Below, in pieces: positions 1 to 12,545 of a stretch of 64,000 bases of DNA. The stretch is taken from NCBI GenBank assembly GCA_015499995.1, contig JADNRV010000049.1, forward strand, positions 248,001 to 312,000, read 5' to 3'. Source of the DNA: Flammula alnicola (Eukaryota > Basidiomycota > Agaricomycetes > Agaricales > Strophariaceae). The position numbers and the translations under genes are program-made. Each line of letters starts with the position of its first letter. Positions within the stretch are counted from its first letter, which is position 1. The notes beneath the pieces are model-generated. The model worked only from the letters and a program-made list of their open reading frames with translations. It had not been told where the DNA came from and did not search any database.

Positions 1-880
1 TCCTCACCGTTTTTCACCGCAACGCTGTCGAGCACCGCAAATATCTGTCGTATATCGGCTATGCCATCTTTGGCAAGATGGCGCATCTCGAATGTGCTCC
101 GGATCATAAATTGGACGAGGGAGACATGCAAGGTCCTGTTTTTGCTTGGGAGGAGTATATGTTTGTTTCTGACAGTGAGTATTAACTGTTTGCCTGTCAG
201 TTCTGGGAATTCATGTTTTCACCCGCCCTCAGACGGGGCATTTTACATCAGTGATATCGACAGTAAGGACGATTGCACGTCTGTTGGCTTTAATAATTGC
301 TCTCTGAAAGCCCTCTTGCGCTACCCATTGGCGCTCCTGTGACGAATACACATGTTGTTTGGCAGATTCCCAAGGAGGAATACGGCCATGACCCCATGTA
401 CAAAGATCTTCAAGAGTAGCAGCCTGAAGCTTCTCCACAACAACAAGTGCTTGAGAATCCACACCAACACGGATGAATGGCCTTTATCTGTGATCTGGCA
501 CTTCTACGGAGGCGGCTCTCAAAAGCTGGCTTGATATTCCAGAAGATGAACGAGAGCTTCTTGCCAAACATGCTCAAGAAACTAACGACCATGGGGATAA
601 TGCTTGCGATGCTCGCTCTGATGAAGACGTTGGCTCTTTGGGCGACGAAAGCGACAACGATAATGAGACCGTCGCAGAAGGGTGTTTCTCTGGGCTGCCT
701 TGGTCAATTCTTCGAATTTACTGGACTGGATGGCCGCAGGCTATCGAGGAAAATAAAAGAATCCAGATGATTCCCGAACAGGAGCAGTTTACAGCAAAGG
801 TCGCAGCTGGATGTCCAGCAAATGGGCAACAAATCTGCAACCCCCCTTGTGTCTGCTGTGCTTCGCCATGATTTTCTTTT
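1..880 (+). pseudogene. Decayed coding remnant, product unknown
   Basis: An open frame enters from the left edge (codons from base 3) and reads well with one 58-bp intron at 175-232 (donor GTGAGT, ATTAAC before the acceptor), giving a stop at 342. Good-looking coding stretches continue in other frames: about 302-410 (ending HDPMYKDLQE) and about 520-870, with an acidic stretch including HAQETNDHGDN and DESDNDNE. Frameshifts and stops separate them, so this is best read as a damaged 3' portion of a gene. I do not recognise the family. The last part (from about 655) is also present, inverted, at 12,300-12,545. Confidence 0.35.
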
Positions 881-3050
881 ATTGTCATGCCTACGGTCAT
901 TTTCTTTAATTTGGATTGAGAGTGGGACGTTGGTCACTGGTGGGAATGACCTCTCTAGCCTTTGGTAATGATCGAGCCTCGCATCCTTTGTTATTTATGT
1001 TGAGTGACTAGACACATCCAGACGATAGCCATTTGTACATGTTTACACAACCTGTTGATCAAGGGCCTATGTGAGCCCTCTCTCTTCTCTGCGCAGCCAT
1101 GCACGTATTGTTTGCGAGTGAAACTAGACGAGCCCATCCTACTAAAGCGTTGGAGTAGTCGTCGGACCGGTCTTCCGTCGCAGGCAGTGCGGGCGTGGTC
1201 ACCGTGCCTGGTCCGAGTCGACATGGCTTGAAGTTCAAGTTGACAGCCACTTCTGAATCATAAACTCACCATGAACATTGACCAATACTTCTCTCACCCA
1301 GAAATCGAGTTCCGGCCAGCACTAAACCGGAGCGAAAAGACTGGCAAGAAGTATAGTCATTCGACTCGTTTGGACCTTCTGGAGGTCTATCTATATCAAG
1401 TGATCTGGGAGCCAAAGCTTGATCATTCGTCGCTTTTGCATCACTTTCGAGTGAGATATCTACGCTGTGTATCCTATTCTTCTCGAAATAACTCCACACG
1501 AACAGAAGGAGGATGATCCGGATACAGAGAAACTACAACCATTGCGGATATTGTGAGTAACCCGATCATGATATGCTTCAAGTCCTTCTGCTAATCACCA
1601 GCGAATTTATCTTTCAGTTTCGTTGACGATTTGGATCTTCAAGCCTCAGACGATGGAAAAAGTGACCCTCTGGAGGTTAATACAACAGCGTATTGGATGC
1701 GGCAACATCTCGGGGTGTCTCCACTATTTTTCAACTGCATTATGTTCCCCCGATTAATTGCCAAAATAGGGAATGCATCCCTCGTTCGCAGAGAGAATGG
1801 AAAGCGCGTGGCGCTAGGTTCGTCTCTGCATGTTGTCCATGTGCATTTCAGTGAAGCTCACCGGTGTATGTAACTCTCGTTCTTTCAGATGGACTGTATC
1901 GCTTTTCTTCGCGAATTAAGGTTCCCGTGGTGACCCATGTGTGGTTCTCGCACAGCCTGATCCAAGGCCGATCCTCAACTTATGTGATACATCAGTGTCC
2001 TGAGAATGCGAAAAAAGCTCTCCTCTCGTACGCGCAAGGGAAAGGTCATTCTTCGATGCTGCTTAGACCTATGGCTATCGATGCCTTTCTTCAAGAAGAC
2101 TGTCTCCACGAATGGGGCCAGGAAATCATTTACCCACGGAACCTCCTTGTTGACTATGTAAGACATCCCAGGGTAATATAACGACCATGACCCTTCCTTA
2201 TGTCATTTTTCTGATAGGAAAACACACGCATCTCAGAGTTTACCCCTGTCGCGACAGCACAAGCCGTGGAGAACCTTCACGGGCTTAGCAGCCAACTTCA
2301 TGTCATTCAAGAAGATCTTAATGACCTACTGGAGAGACTTCAATACCTCAATGCAGTTCACCAACGCCTTATGGATTTGTCTATTAGCATCCTTACAGAT
2401 AACGACGATATCGACTCCGTCCCGGACTCGTTGAACTACCTGCTGTCGAAGACAATCATCTTGAAGCGCTGGGCTGGGAACTACTCTGACCGCACGGGAA
2501 TCCGCATCAACCTCCTTTTCAATCTCTCGACTCAGGCTGACAATCGCACAAACCTGGATATTGCCAAGCTCACCTCCAAGATTGCTGTTTCTACACAGCG
2601 TGATAGCTCTTCGATGATTACGTTGGTTTTCTTCTTCACCTCCAGGTGTACTGAGCTTTGACAATTTTGGTATCTAGGATGGCTGCCGTCACCATGTTCT
2701 TCCTTCCTGGTACGTTTGTATCAGTGAGTCTTCATTTACCTGGGTAATTGCCGCAGCTCTCTTACCGGAGCGGATAGGCTTTATTTAGCATGGTTTTCTT
2801 CAACACAACACCCGACAACTCGCTGAGTGTGGGACCACAGTGGTGGATCTTCCTCGTTATTACTGTTCCTCTCACCGTCGTTGTTTTTGCTACATGGGTT
2901 TTATGGCAGCGCTATCGCAACAGGGTGGACTCGCGAGGCTTGGGCATTGATCGACTCGAGATTATTGCTCAGGTACCTGACAATGAAAAAGATGCAGTAG
3001 CAAATTAGACCCGAATATTTCGGTTTTGTATTGGATGAAACATGTATGTA
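655..3050 (+). repeat. Left arm of a 2.4 kb inverted duplication
   Basis: This segment is repeated in inverse orientation at about 10,160-12,545. Matching starts near the string GATAATGAGACCGTCGCAGA on this side and runs through the upstream region and the whole CorA-like gene to just past its stop codon. The ORF pairs have a constant coordinate sum near 13,212-13,225, so only small indels separate the arms. The two proteins differ at scattered residues (about 90% alike by eye), so the duplication is not recent or is under divergence. Confidence 0.85.
1271..3008 (+). CDS. CorA-like Mg2+ transporter family protein, copy 1
   Basis: Exons that keep one frame are 1271-1450, 1506-1552, 1618-1817, 1889-2157, 2218-2621, 2678-2723 and about 2790-3008. 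The N-terminal half is a soluble domain (VTHVWFSHSLIQ, CPENAKKALLSY). It is followed by a long helix (VENLHGLSSQLHVIQEDLND) and the segment DIAKLTSKIAVSTQRDSSSM, then two hydrophobic segments: MAAVTMFFLPGTFVS, and one containing WWIFLVITVPLTVVVFATWV. This helix plus two C-terminal membrane helices is the layout of the fungal CorA-like family; the canonical GMN loop is absent, as is usual in that family. Ion transport is inferred, not shown. The join between the last two exons (2710-2790) is not clean: a short insertion follows GCTCTCTT, in both copies. Start chosen at the first ATG of the frame. Confidence 0.75.
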
Positions 3051-3058
3051 CGATGCAT

Positions 3059-3750
3059 CACCTCGATCACACAACATCCCAGGCTAATAAACCTTGCATA
3101 GAGGGGGGGGTTTGCTAGGCTAACAAGCCTAGACTCTTAATAAACCTAATACTGTGAGTAAAGCGTACGATAATTTACTCTTAAGGCATCTCTAAGGTGG
3201 TACCTAATGAGGTGGCACCGGTAACCATTGCCGAACGCCATCAACATTCCCATCACCACTGTCACCGCGCATCAATGGTGTTGTGGCTGTTGCCGGCCCC
3301 TTCCCCACGTCATCTCCGACATGCGCGCTCGCTGTTGCGCACAGCGAGCACACATATACCACTATTCCCGTTGTTTTACTCGCGGATTTTTGCTTCCATT
3401 GGCTTATTATAGTGATATAGCCTATTATTAATAGTCTTATAATGTTATATCTATCAATTTTGATGTGTGAGAGTATGTCCAATGTATGGGGTAGGGTACA
3501 TGCTCTACCACCTCATTTCATACAATTTTGAGGCCTCTAAAGCGTCGTTTGAATGGTATTTGGAAGTATATAAGTACTCACATCCTTCCCAGTGGACCAT
3601 AAGGGCCAGAAGAGGTCTCTATCAGGCTATTTACCTGAGGGAGATGAGGAAATACCTTGTTTTCTTCGCATAACTGAAGGTCTGGCCCATATAAAATTCC
3701 TCAAATAACTTTAGGAAGTAGATAGGACATGGGTAAGGCGCTCCCACTGA
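3059..3750 (+). repeat. Left 692-bp terminal inverted repeat
   Basis: Mirror of 5130-5821. It has short open frames (3197-3412, 3467-3673) that recur exactly in the other arm; these are by-products of the repeat, not genes. Confidence 0.92.
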
Positions 3751-5129
3751 GCTGGGCAATCCAGGAAGAGAGGGGGAGACATAATATGGAAGGTAAGGGC
3801 CAAGGTGCATGCATCTATGAATTATCCACCATAGATTGAGCTCAAATTTTACCAGTATATCTGCCTAATGCATAGGGAAGCTATCTATTCAAGCTTAGAA
3901 CTGGCTTAGGGCATCTTTTTCTTGCCAAAATATACTCCTAATGCTTGAGGAGATAAGCCAATAGAGTAAGATCGGGAAGATCCTGGGCTCTGAAATTTAA
4001 CGAGAAGTATTTCTCCTTTATTTATAATACGAAAGTCCTTTTAAAATTGTGTATTTACGATTGGAAGTCAGGTAGATCGATGTGCAGACTGCGCGACGCG
4101 GCGGCGACCCTCATCACCTCGTATCCGCTAACAGGTGATAGTCCTAACTCTCAAAAACTATGCAGGTGCATACAGAGGTTATCTTTAACTCAAATATGTG
4201 GTTCTGAAGGTAATCGTCGCACCCAGCCAACTATCCTGACCGTATCCATATGAAGATACTGAAAATCATGTATTCTAAGGATCGTGCTCGTCTTAAATAC
4301 ATTTCTCCAAGTGTAAAAGGAGAAATAACTAGCACTACATTATATCTACAGAATGCAAAAGACCCGAAGGAAATCGGTTCAGAAATGACGATGCAATGCC
4401 AAATTCTATGTTTTACGAGGTGAACATGTTTCGGATCAAATTTGAGGTTATTTATACATGGTCACAGGCATGACCTCTCGAAAGCAAAATTTTGATATCT
4501 CCCGAACTATCCGTTCGATTTTGGGCGGGTCTTTTTTAATCGAAATGTATGATTTGCCCGCACGTTTGGAATGTGTGTTCGTAAATTTTGCATGAAATTT
4601 GGGTAAGAGAGCCTCGAAATACGTGACAAGGTTGGATGTCTTACCACCACGGCAATAGGTATCATCTACGGACGTTTAAATGCCTCCAGAGTAAATTATA
4701 TATCTACAGGACGATACATAGCACTGATTTATAGAGAACTCTTGGATTTATTATGCAGCTAAACCAGTGTTGGATGGGGTAGGAGGGGGGGATGGTGCAG
4801 CTTGTCAGATGACTGTATTCTAGATAGGGCGGCCCCAATTTAAAGGTCTCCCTGGTATTTAGAATGTAATAAAAGCTCTCTGGCAAAGTGTTGAAGCATA
4901 TGAGATTCTAAATGATATACTACAGCAGCCTCTCCTCCTGGATCTATACAGGTTTTGCAAGGGATCATGGCAGTATATTGCTATTTTAGAATGGTAAGCA
5001 TCATAAAGTAGGTTATATCGTACAAATAGACATTATTTTAACGGAAGAAACACAGTAGGGATAAGGGAAATGTGTCGGCCATGCCTACCCATATGTTGTG
5101 TGTTCCCCATTCTTCCCAGAGCACCTATG
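3751..5129. other. Transposon interior without a gene
   Basis: AT-rich 1.38 kb core. The longest frames are about 60-70 codons with no recognisable motif. No transposase remnant seen. Confidence 0.7.
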
Positions 5130-5821
5130 TCAGTGAGAGCGCCTTACCCATGTCCTATCTACTTCCTAAAGTTATTTGAGGAATTTTATATGGGCCAGAC
5201 CTTCAGTTATGCGAAGAAAACAAGGTATTTCCTCATCTCCCTCAGGTAAATAGCCTGATAGAGACCTCTTCTGGCCCTTATGGTCCACTGGGAAGGATGT
5301 GAGTACTTATATACTTCCAAATACCATTCAAACGACGCTTTAGAGGCCTCAAAATTGTATGAAATGAGGTGGTAGAGCATGTACCCTACCCCATACATTG
5401 GACATACTCTCACACATCAAAATTGATAGATATAACATTATAAGACTATTAATAATAGGCTATATCACTATAATAAGCCAATGGAAGCAAAAATCCGCGA
5501 GTAAAACAACGGGAATAGTGGTATATGTGTGCTCGCTGTGCGCAACAGCGAGCGCGCATGTCGGAGATGACGTGGGGAAGGGGCCGGCAACAGCCACAAC
5601 ACCATTGATGCGCGGTGACAGTGGTGATGGGAATGTTGATGGCGTTCGGCAATGGTTACCGGTGCCACCTCATTAGGTACCACCTTAGAGATGCCTTAAG
5701 AGTAAATTATCGTACGCTTTACTCACAGTATTAGGTTTATTAAGAGTCTAGGCTTGTTAGCCTAGCAAACCCCCCCCTCTATGCAAGGTTTATTAGCCTG
5801 GGATGTTGTGTGATCGAGGTG
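5130..5821 (-). repeat. Right 692-bp terminal inverted repeat
   Basis: Inverted copy of 3059-3750. The outer 8-bp flank CGATGCAT repeats the left flank directly. Confidence 0.92.
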
Positions 5822-6050
5822 CGATGCATTGGTGATTCATTACAGCCTTGGAATTGCCTGGGAATAAGGAAATGGTGCGACCTTGACACGACCCTGACAG
5901 TCACCTGACGACCATGTCGACCAAAAATACCTCGTGTTGGAGGCGTGTTATTCTAGTTTTGAGTGCTGGCCGGGAACGGCGTGTCTCTCCTCTTTTCTCC
6001 TCTATCTCCTTCTCTCTTCTTATTTCTCTCCCCTCGACCGCCTCAGAGTG

Positions 6051-9000
6051 ATGGCGTCTACGTATGTTTTCTTTCTCTTTCATATCGCCCTGCTGACAGC
6101 ATCTTGTCTCTCTGATAGTTCGGCATTTTCAGTGCTGCCCATAATAGGGTATGCTTTGCTGGCCGTTCTCCTCGCTTACCTCGCCCTCCGCCTATTCCGA
6201 CACTTCAAATCGAAGACACGGATATCTGCGTCTACTTCTCTCCCAAAACCGGTTTCTGGAGCTGCGGCGAAGAATACATTTTCATTGGGACGCACGACGG
6301 CTTGGGACTGGAGCAGATGGACGCTGCCGACACTGCCTCGTGTACCCTGGGTGCGGGTTCCCAGTGTATCAGAAATGGCGAGTGGGACGGGTGTAAGTGG
6401 GAAGAGCGCGAAGAACGCGAAAAACCTGAGCGTCGAGTTGTTGCCGACGACCGGGCTGCCCCCACCGCCTAGCACTCCTATATCGATGCCTACACCACAG
6501 CTCGTCGATATCGGCTCGCCGCCTACGCCTGCTCTGACGGCCGCCTCGGGATCTGGAACGTCTACGTCCTACCCTGACTCCCCCGAACGCCCTCGCCGCC
6601 ATTCCTACAGCAACCTCACCTCCATCACGCACATGTACCTAAAACGCTCCACCCTGTACATCATCCGTCTTACCCTCGGCCTCCATCACCTCATGCCCTT
6701 CTCGCCACGACCCCGCCGCAAAAGCACTCCCCACACAAAAGGAGCAGAAGCCTCGGCGGTGTTCCTGTGCGGCGCCTCTCGGGCGGTGCGGCATCCTCGT
6801 TGAGGAACGCAGTCGAGCTTGAGATGAAAGACCTCTCGCACGGTAACAGCCGTGACAAGGACCACACCCGAGGAACAAGCAGGGAGCACCTACTCATCGA
6901 TTTCTCGTCCTCCGGATCTTCAGACGAGATCGACGACGTCTCTCCTGCGGCATCGGATATTGGAGTTTTACCTCTCCGCGCACACGGCCAGCCCTCTTAC
7001 ATCTCCGGCTACGGATACGATTCCACTCATCCCTCCAGATCGAGCTCGAGTTCCGTCCTGACCCTACCCGTGCGTGTCGACGCGAGACGGGTCGGGAGAC
7101 ACGTTCCTCTCGTTGATTTAGGAGATGATGAGACAGTCATCAGCGGTTTGAACGAGGACCGCCATTTCGATGATGATGGGTGGAAGTGGTTTGGTACCGG
7201 ACCGGAGGCCGAACTGACGTCATCTGCGGTGAAGCCGAAACGTGAGGACGGATTCCCCATGGCGAACACGGAGAAGCTCGTGGATGTCGATGTCGATGCC
7301 TATGTGCATCCTGAGCTAGACTCGGGGGTGCAGGTTGTCCACGTCCGACGGGCGGATGTTGGAGGTATCGAGGAGGAGGAGGTACTGGTTGATATGAGCG
7401 AGAAGCGGGCTGCTGTGTTTGACGGGCCGACGAAGGGGGTGAAGGAGGTACCTCTCGTGGATCTGGACACAGTGGATGTGGAAGCGCAATTGGTAGATGT
7501 TGAATCCGGCGAATTCAATCGCGAGGACTGGCCCGAATATGACAATTATGAAACGAAACACGAACATGGCAATGAATTGAACGACGCCGAACACGAATCT
7601 CGACACGAATACCTCGACGACCAACCCATACTCAAGCCATCACCTCCGCTTTCTGTTGTATCATCTGCACCTCCAGCACCTGTGCCGGTCTACGTGAAAT
7701 CAACCTTCTCACATCCTCTGGAGGATGCCGACTTCGTCCGCATCAATGCACCGCCCGAAGAACCATATCCTACTGTGGCAGCCTCGACTGAAGTGGAGGA
7801 CGGACTCCTCTTCGCACAGGCTGAGCCAGCCACGCGCGAACTTGATCACGGAGACAACCCACCGCTCGTTGATGTCGATGCAGAGCATTTGACATCCGCA
7901 GGATCTTCTCATTCTCTTCCGCCATCGCCATCGCCTCTCTTCATGGCCTCCGCACTGGATCCTGAATCTCAAGGCGACGCAGGGTCGTCTTGGTCATGGG
8001 ACGAAGTTGACGTTGACGATCCTTGGAGTAACCATGTCGTTGCTCCAAGCACCAGCACTGGCGCTAGCGCTATTGCTTTCTTGCCCGAGTCCAACTCGGA
8101 TTCGGATCTGATCATGTTCGAGTCGTCGAACACATCCGGCAGCACAGAGACGTTGGCTGTATTGGTGGAGGATGTCCTGGAGAAGAGCCCTGGAGGGTCG
8201 TTAGCGTCTACTGTGCTGAACGAGGATGAAGAAGAAGCTATGCCAGTGCTGGACTTGGAGGCTTTGGAGGGCGGTGTAGGGCATTTCGAGGAGACGAAAA
8301 AGCAGGAGGAGAAAGCTGTGAGTGTGGAAGACGAACGAAGCGAGGTCAGTGTGGAAGAGCAGGAAGAAGAGGAGGACGTTACGCCCAAGCCGACTCCTGC
8401 GTCTCTCAAGATTGACTTGCCAGCATCGGACGTCGAGTTGGATGTCATCGTAGTGCTGCAAGAACAGGCTGCAGAAGAGGCGCAAGAACAACGTATCGAA
8501 GAGGAGTACCCCGACCCGGAGCTCCTACCTCTGCCTCTCGACTCTGACTTACTGCTCGCGTCCAGTCCTATCCTGTCACTCGTGGAAGTTCCTGCTGAGC
8601 AATCTTCTGCGGAAGAACAGCTCATGGAGATCGCCTACGACCAGGAACGCGATGCGAAAGCATCCAAGGCCGCGCTCTCACAGACCCCCACGCCACCCGC
8701 ATCGCCACCTCCCATTTCTGGCTCTCATTTGCGCGTTTTCGGTACTACAAACAGTAACGGCAGCTCTCGAGCTACGTCGCCTGTTTCGCCTCGACTTGCC
8801 ATTGTTCTTCCTCTCGCTCCTCCGCCCCCAGTATCTTTGAATGACAGAGAGGATGGTGACAAGGAGAATGAGACGCCAACGGCGCTCAGTGCGAATGGCA
8901 GACCACTTTGGTCGATTCGGGCGTCGGACGCGCCTGCTCTTGGGTTGCCTAGCTCGGGGCTTGTCATTGGTTCTAGCCCGCGTCCGAGGAGGCGGGTCTT

Positions 9001-9505
9001 GGCCGATGTCACTGCTGATGCCAATGCAGAGCTCGAGGAGAAAATGGAGGTGCAGAAGGGAGTTGAACAGGGAGAGAAGTTGGAAGTCAGGGAAAATGAC
9101 GAGCAGGTCTCGGAGAGCGTCGTAGAGAAGGAAGATGGAGACGTGGAAATCACACTGGCAACAGAGGAACAAGAAATCCACGCGCCTCAAATGAAGCTCT
9201 CTTCGTCTCTTCCTGGCTCCTTCCCCGAATCTGGCCCTCCCACTGTCGTCGTTTCGCCACCCAAAGCTGACACTGAGCCCTCCGCCGCTACGACCAGCAC
9301 CGTCGCTCCCACCCACCAAACACCGGTACGCGCATTTACCTTTCCCTCGGCGCGCAACATCGTGCGCTCGCCGTTGGACATTGCGCTCGCCATGCAGCTG
9401 CGGCCCGGCCTCGGTGCAGGTGCGGACCCCGCGTGGATGGTCCGTTTCTTGATGGCTATGTATGGCTGGTTGGCGCTGGTGATCGCTGGCGGAGGAGATT
9501 TCTGA
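6051..9505 (+). CDS. Large acidic protein with N-terminal membrane segment, function unknown
   Basis: The start ATG at 6051 is followed by a canonical intron at 6062-6118; the spliced N-terminus then holds one hydrophobic helix (LPIIGYALLAVLLAYLALRL) and a basic Ser/Pro-rich stretch. From about 6600 the coding frame shifts to the frame open to the stop at 9505 (over 900 codons), so a second short intron or a frameshift lies between 6578 and 6803; donors GTACCT (6635) and GTACAT (6656) are candidates. The rest is low complexity, rich in Glu/Asp/Ser/Pro, with a repeated short motif (V/P)LVD(L/V/M)(D/G) at five or more sites (VPLVDLGDD, KLVDVDVD, VLVDM, VPLVDLDT, PPLVDVDA). The C-terminus (PAWMVRFLMAMYGWLALVIA) is hydrophobic. 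This looks like a basidiomycete-specific membrane-associated scaffold; no enzyme domain seen. Confidence 0.75.
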
Positions 9506-10159
9506 TGGGTTCTTTCTGTCATTGTTTTATGGGGATTCTTGTGGTGTTTCTGGTTGATGTTTGAACTTTGCACGTTACGAAAAATGGTGGGTTCCTTGAT
9601 ACCTCGCCGAATCTCGTTTCTTTCATGTCTTATGATCGTTGCCTGTGTTTTCGACTTTCGTCGTTGACTTGTTTCCCATGGTCACTTGGCGCTCGCAGAC
9701 TCTCTTTTGATGATTTCCCGATTTCTGTTCCTTCTGCATATCATGACGTCCACCACATCTCTATGCATATTATTTTCCTTTTATTATGTATTAGTCGTAC
9801 TTTCCCTTTCTTCTAAGTAACCGTATCTCGTTTCTCATCCTCTGCGTAGCATATTGGAACATCCCGGAATACATCTTCTCTACATTTCGATACCTACATC
9901 CACACATCACATTCATCCCACACATTCGCAATGGCCATTATCATTTCATGACCACATTCACATCGACCGCAATACATCATCCCCTCATTTTCAGTACCAC
10001 TTTGTTACTTTAGCGCTTTGCATACTTAGGTACTGTCATTAACAATTCATCTCGTATGTTGCTGTAGACCCCTTGGATCACACTTAAGTTCACGCATAAT
10101 CAGAGTCAGTTGGCGACTTTCCGATATACTGGAATCTAGTATAAGGCAAGCAAGAATAA
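9506..10159. other. Intergenic region between convergent genes
   Basis: CT-rich and AT-rich DNA with no frame longer than about 80 codons. It holds the 3' flanks of the acidic-protein gene and of CorA-like copy 2, which face each other. Confidence 0.6.
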
Positions 10160-12545
10160 ATCGCACATACTACCATACAGAACCTACATATTCGACTCGG
10201 AGTCTAATTTTCTACAGCGTCTTTTTCACTGTCAGGCACCTGAGCGATATCCTGGAGTCGATCAATGCCCAAGTCTCGCGAATCCACCCTGTTGCGGTAG
10301 CGCTGCCATAAAACCCATGTAGCAAAAACAATGACGGTGAGAGGAACAGTGATAGCGAGGAAGATCCACCACTGTGGTCCCACACTCAGAGAGTTGTCGG
10401 GTGTTGTGTTGAAGAAAACCATACTAAATAAAGCCTATCCGCTCCGGTAAGAGAGCTGCGGCGATTACCCAGGTAAATGAAGACTCACTGATACAAACGT
10501 ACCAGGAAGGAAGAACATGGTGACGGCAGCCATCCTAGATACCAAAATTGTCAAAGCTCAGCACACTTGGAGGTGAAGAAGAAAACCAACGTAATCATTG
10601 AAGAGCTATCGCGCTGTGAAGAAACAGCAATCTTGGAAGTGAGTTTGGCAATATCCAGGTTTGTGCGATTGTCAGCCTGAGTCGAGAGGTTGAAAATGAG
10701 GTTGATGCGGATTCCCGTGCGGTCAGAGTAATTCCCAACCCAGCGCTTCAAGATGTTTGTCTTCGACACCAGGTAGTTCAATGAGTCCGGGACGGAGTCG
10801 ATATCATCCTTATCTGTAAGGATGCTAGCAGACAAATCCATAAGGCGTTGGTGGACTGCCTTGAGGTACTCAAGGCGCTCCAATAGATCGATAAGATCTT
10901 CCCGAATGATGTGAAGGTGCTTGCTAAGCCCGTGAAGGTTCTCCACCGCTTGTGCTGTCGCAGCAGGGGTAAACTCTGAGATGCGTGTGTTTTCCTATCA
11001 GAAAAATGACATGAGGAATGGTTATGGTCGCGATATTACCCTGGGATCATATCTTACATAGTCAAGAAGGAGGTTTCGTGGGTAAAAGAGTTCCTGGCCC
11101 CATTCGTGGAGACAGTCTTCTTGAAGAAAGGCATCGACAGCCATAGGTCTAAACAGCATCGGAAAATGACTTTTCCCTTGTACGTACGAGAGAAGAGCTT
11201 TTTTCGCATTCTCAGGACACTGATGTATCACGTAGGTTGAGGATCGGTCTTGGATCAGGCTGTGCGAGAACCACACATGGGTCACCACAGGCACCCTAAT
11301 TCGCGAAGAAAAGCGATACAGTCCATCTGAAAGGACGAGAGTTACACCGGTGAGCTTTCACTGAAACGCACATGGACGACATGCAGAGACGAACCTAGCG
11401 CTACGCGTTTTCCATTCTCTCTGCGAACGAGGGATGCATTCCCTATTTTGGCAACGAATCGGGGAAACAGAATGCAGTTGAAAAATAGTGGAGACACCCC
11501 GAGATGTTGCCGCATCCAATGCGCTGTGGTATTAACCTCCAGAGCAGGGTCATCCGTTCCATTGTCCGAAGCTTGAATACTCAAGTCATCAACGAAGCTA
11601 AGAAGACAAGTTTGCCAGCGATTAGTCGAAGGACTTGAAGGTCATCATCATCGTCAGGTTACTCACAATATCCGCAGGGGTTGTGGTTTCTCTGTTTCCA
11701 GAACCTCCTCCTTCTGTTCGTGTGGGGTTATTGCGAAAAGAATAGGATACGCAGCGTAGATATCTCACTCGGAAGTGATGCAAAAGTGACGAATGATCAA
11801 GCCTTGGCTTCCAGATCACTCGATTTGGATAGACCTCTAGAAGGTCCAGACGAGTGGAACGACCGTACTTCCTGCCAGTCTTTTCGCTTGGGTCTAGCGC
11901 GGGCCGGAACTCGATTTCTGGGTGAGAGAAGTATTGGTCGATATCGATGTTCATGGTAAGTTTATGGTCCAGAAGTCGCTGTCAACTTGAACTTCAAGCC
12001 ATGTCGACCAACATCTTGAACCAGGCACGGTGACAGCGCCCGCACTGCCTGCGGCGGAAGACCGGTCCGACGAATGCTGTACTCGTACTCCAACAACTGT
12101 ATTCTTTAGAACTGTGGGCAACTTTGGGCTCGTCTACTTTCACTCGCAAATTGGATCCAACAAGACGCGCATGGCTACGCAGAGCAGAGGGAATACATAG
12201 GATTCTGAACGGGTTGTATAACGTGTGCAAACGCCTATTGTCTGGCTCAACATAAATAACAAAGGATGCGAAGGCTAGAAAGGTCAGCCCACCAGTGACC
12301 AATGTCCCACTCTCAATCCGAATTAGAGGAAACGCCGCTAGACATCACAACAAAAGGGAATCATGGAGAAGCAGACACAGAGTACTGCGGATTTGTTGCC
12401 TATTTGCTGGACATCCAGGCTGCGACCTTTGCTGTGGGCTGCTCCTGTTCGCGAACGCCTGGGTCCTCCAGTCCAGTAAAATCGAAGAATTGACCAAGTC
12501 AGCTCAGGGGAAGACCCCTCTGCGACGGTCTCATTATCGGCCTGA
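10160..12545 (-). repeat. Right arm of the 2.4 kb inverted duplication
   Basis: Inverted, diverged copy of 655-3050. Homology ends near 12,545, where the string TGCGACGGTCTCATTATCG mirrors bases near 660-680. Confidence 0.85.
10204..11954 (-). CDS. CorA-like Mg2+ transporter family protein, copy 2
   Basis: Same exon plan as copy 1 in mirror image. Start ATG at 11,954 (MNIDIDQYFSHPEIEF, two residues longer than copy 1), stop at 10,204. The long helix (LIDLLERLEYLKAVHQRL), SKIAVSSQRDSSSMI and the last membrane helix (QWWIFLAITVPLTVIVFATW) are all conserved. No in-frame stop was seen in the exons, so both copies may be functional. The same short insertion disturbs the penultimate exon join. The gene faces away from the Nudix gene and towards the acidic-protein gene. 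Confidence 0.75.

Larger units (their letters stand above)
3059..5821. mobile_element. 2.76 kb non-autonomous DNA transposon with 692-bp TIRs
   Basis: The element begins CACCTCGATCACACAACATC and ends with the reverse complement. It is flanked by an 8-bp direct repeat CGATGCAT (3051-3058 and 5822-5829). Arms 3059-3750 and 5130-5821 align without gaps (coordinate sum 8,880 throughout, including an 8-base G/C run) with one difference seen near 3744. An 8-bp target duplication with very long TIRs fits a hAT- or Mutator-like non-autonomous element; no transposase is encoded. The near-identity of the arms suggests recent insertion or arm homogenisation. It lies 50 bp downstream of the CorA-like stop codon. 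Confidence 0.9.

Noticed and set aside
3197..5683. Identical pairs of 67-92 codon frames on opposite strands
   Set aside because: They are mirror images within the 692-bp TIRs; no motif and no splice model.
7969..8625. 218-codon minus-strand frame rich in Ser
   Set aside because: Antisense shadow of the acidic protein gene (Glu/Asp codons read backwards).
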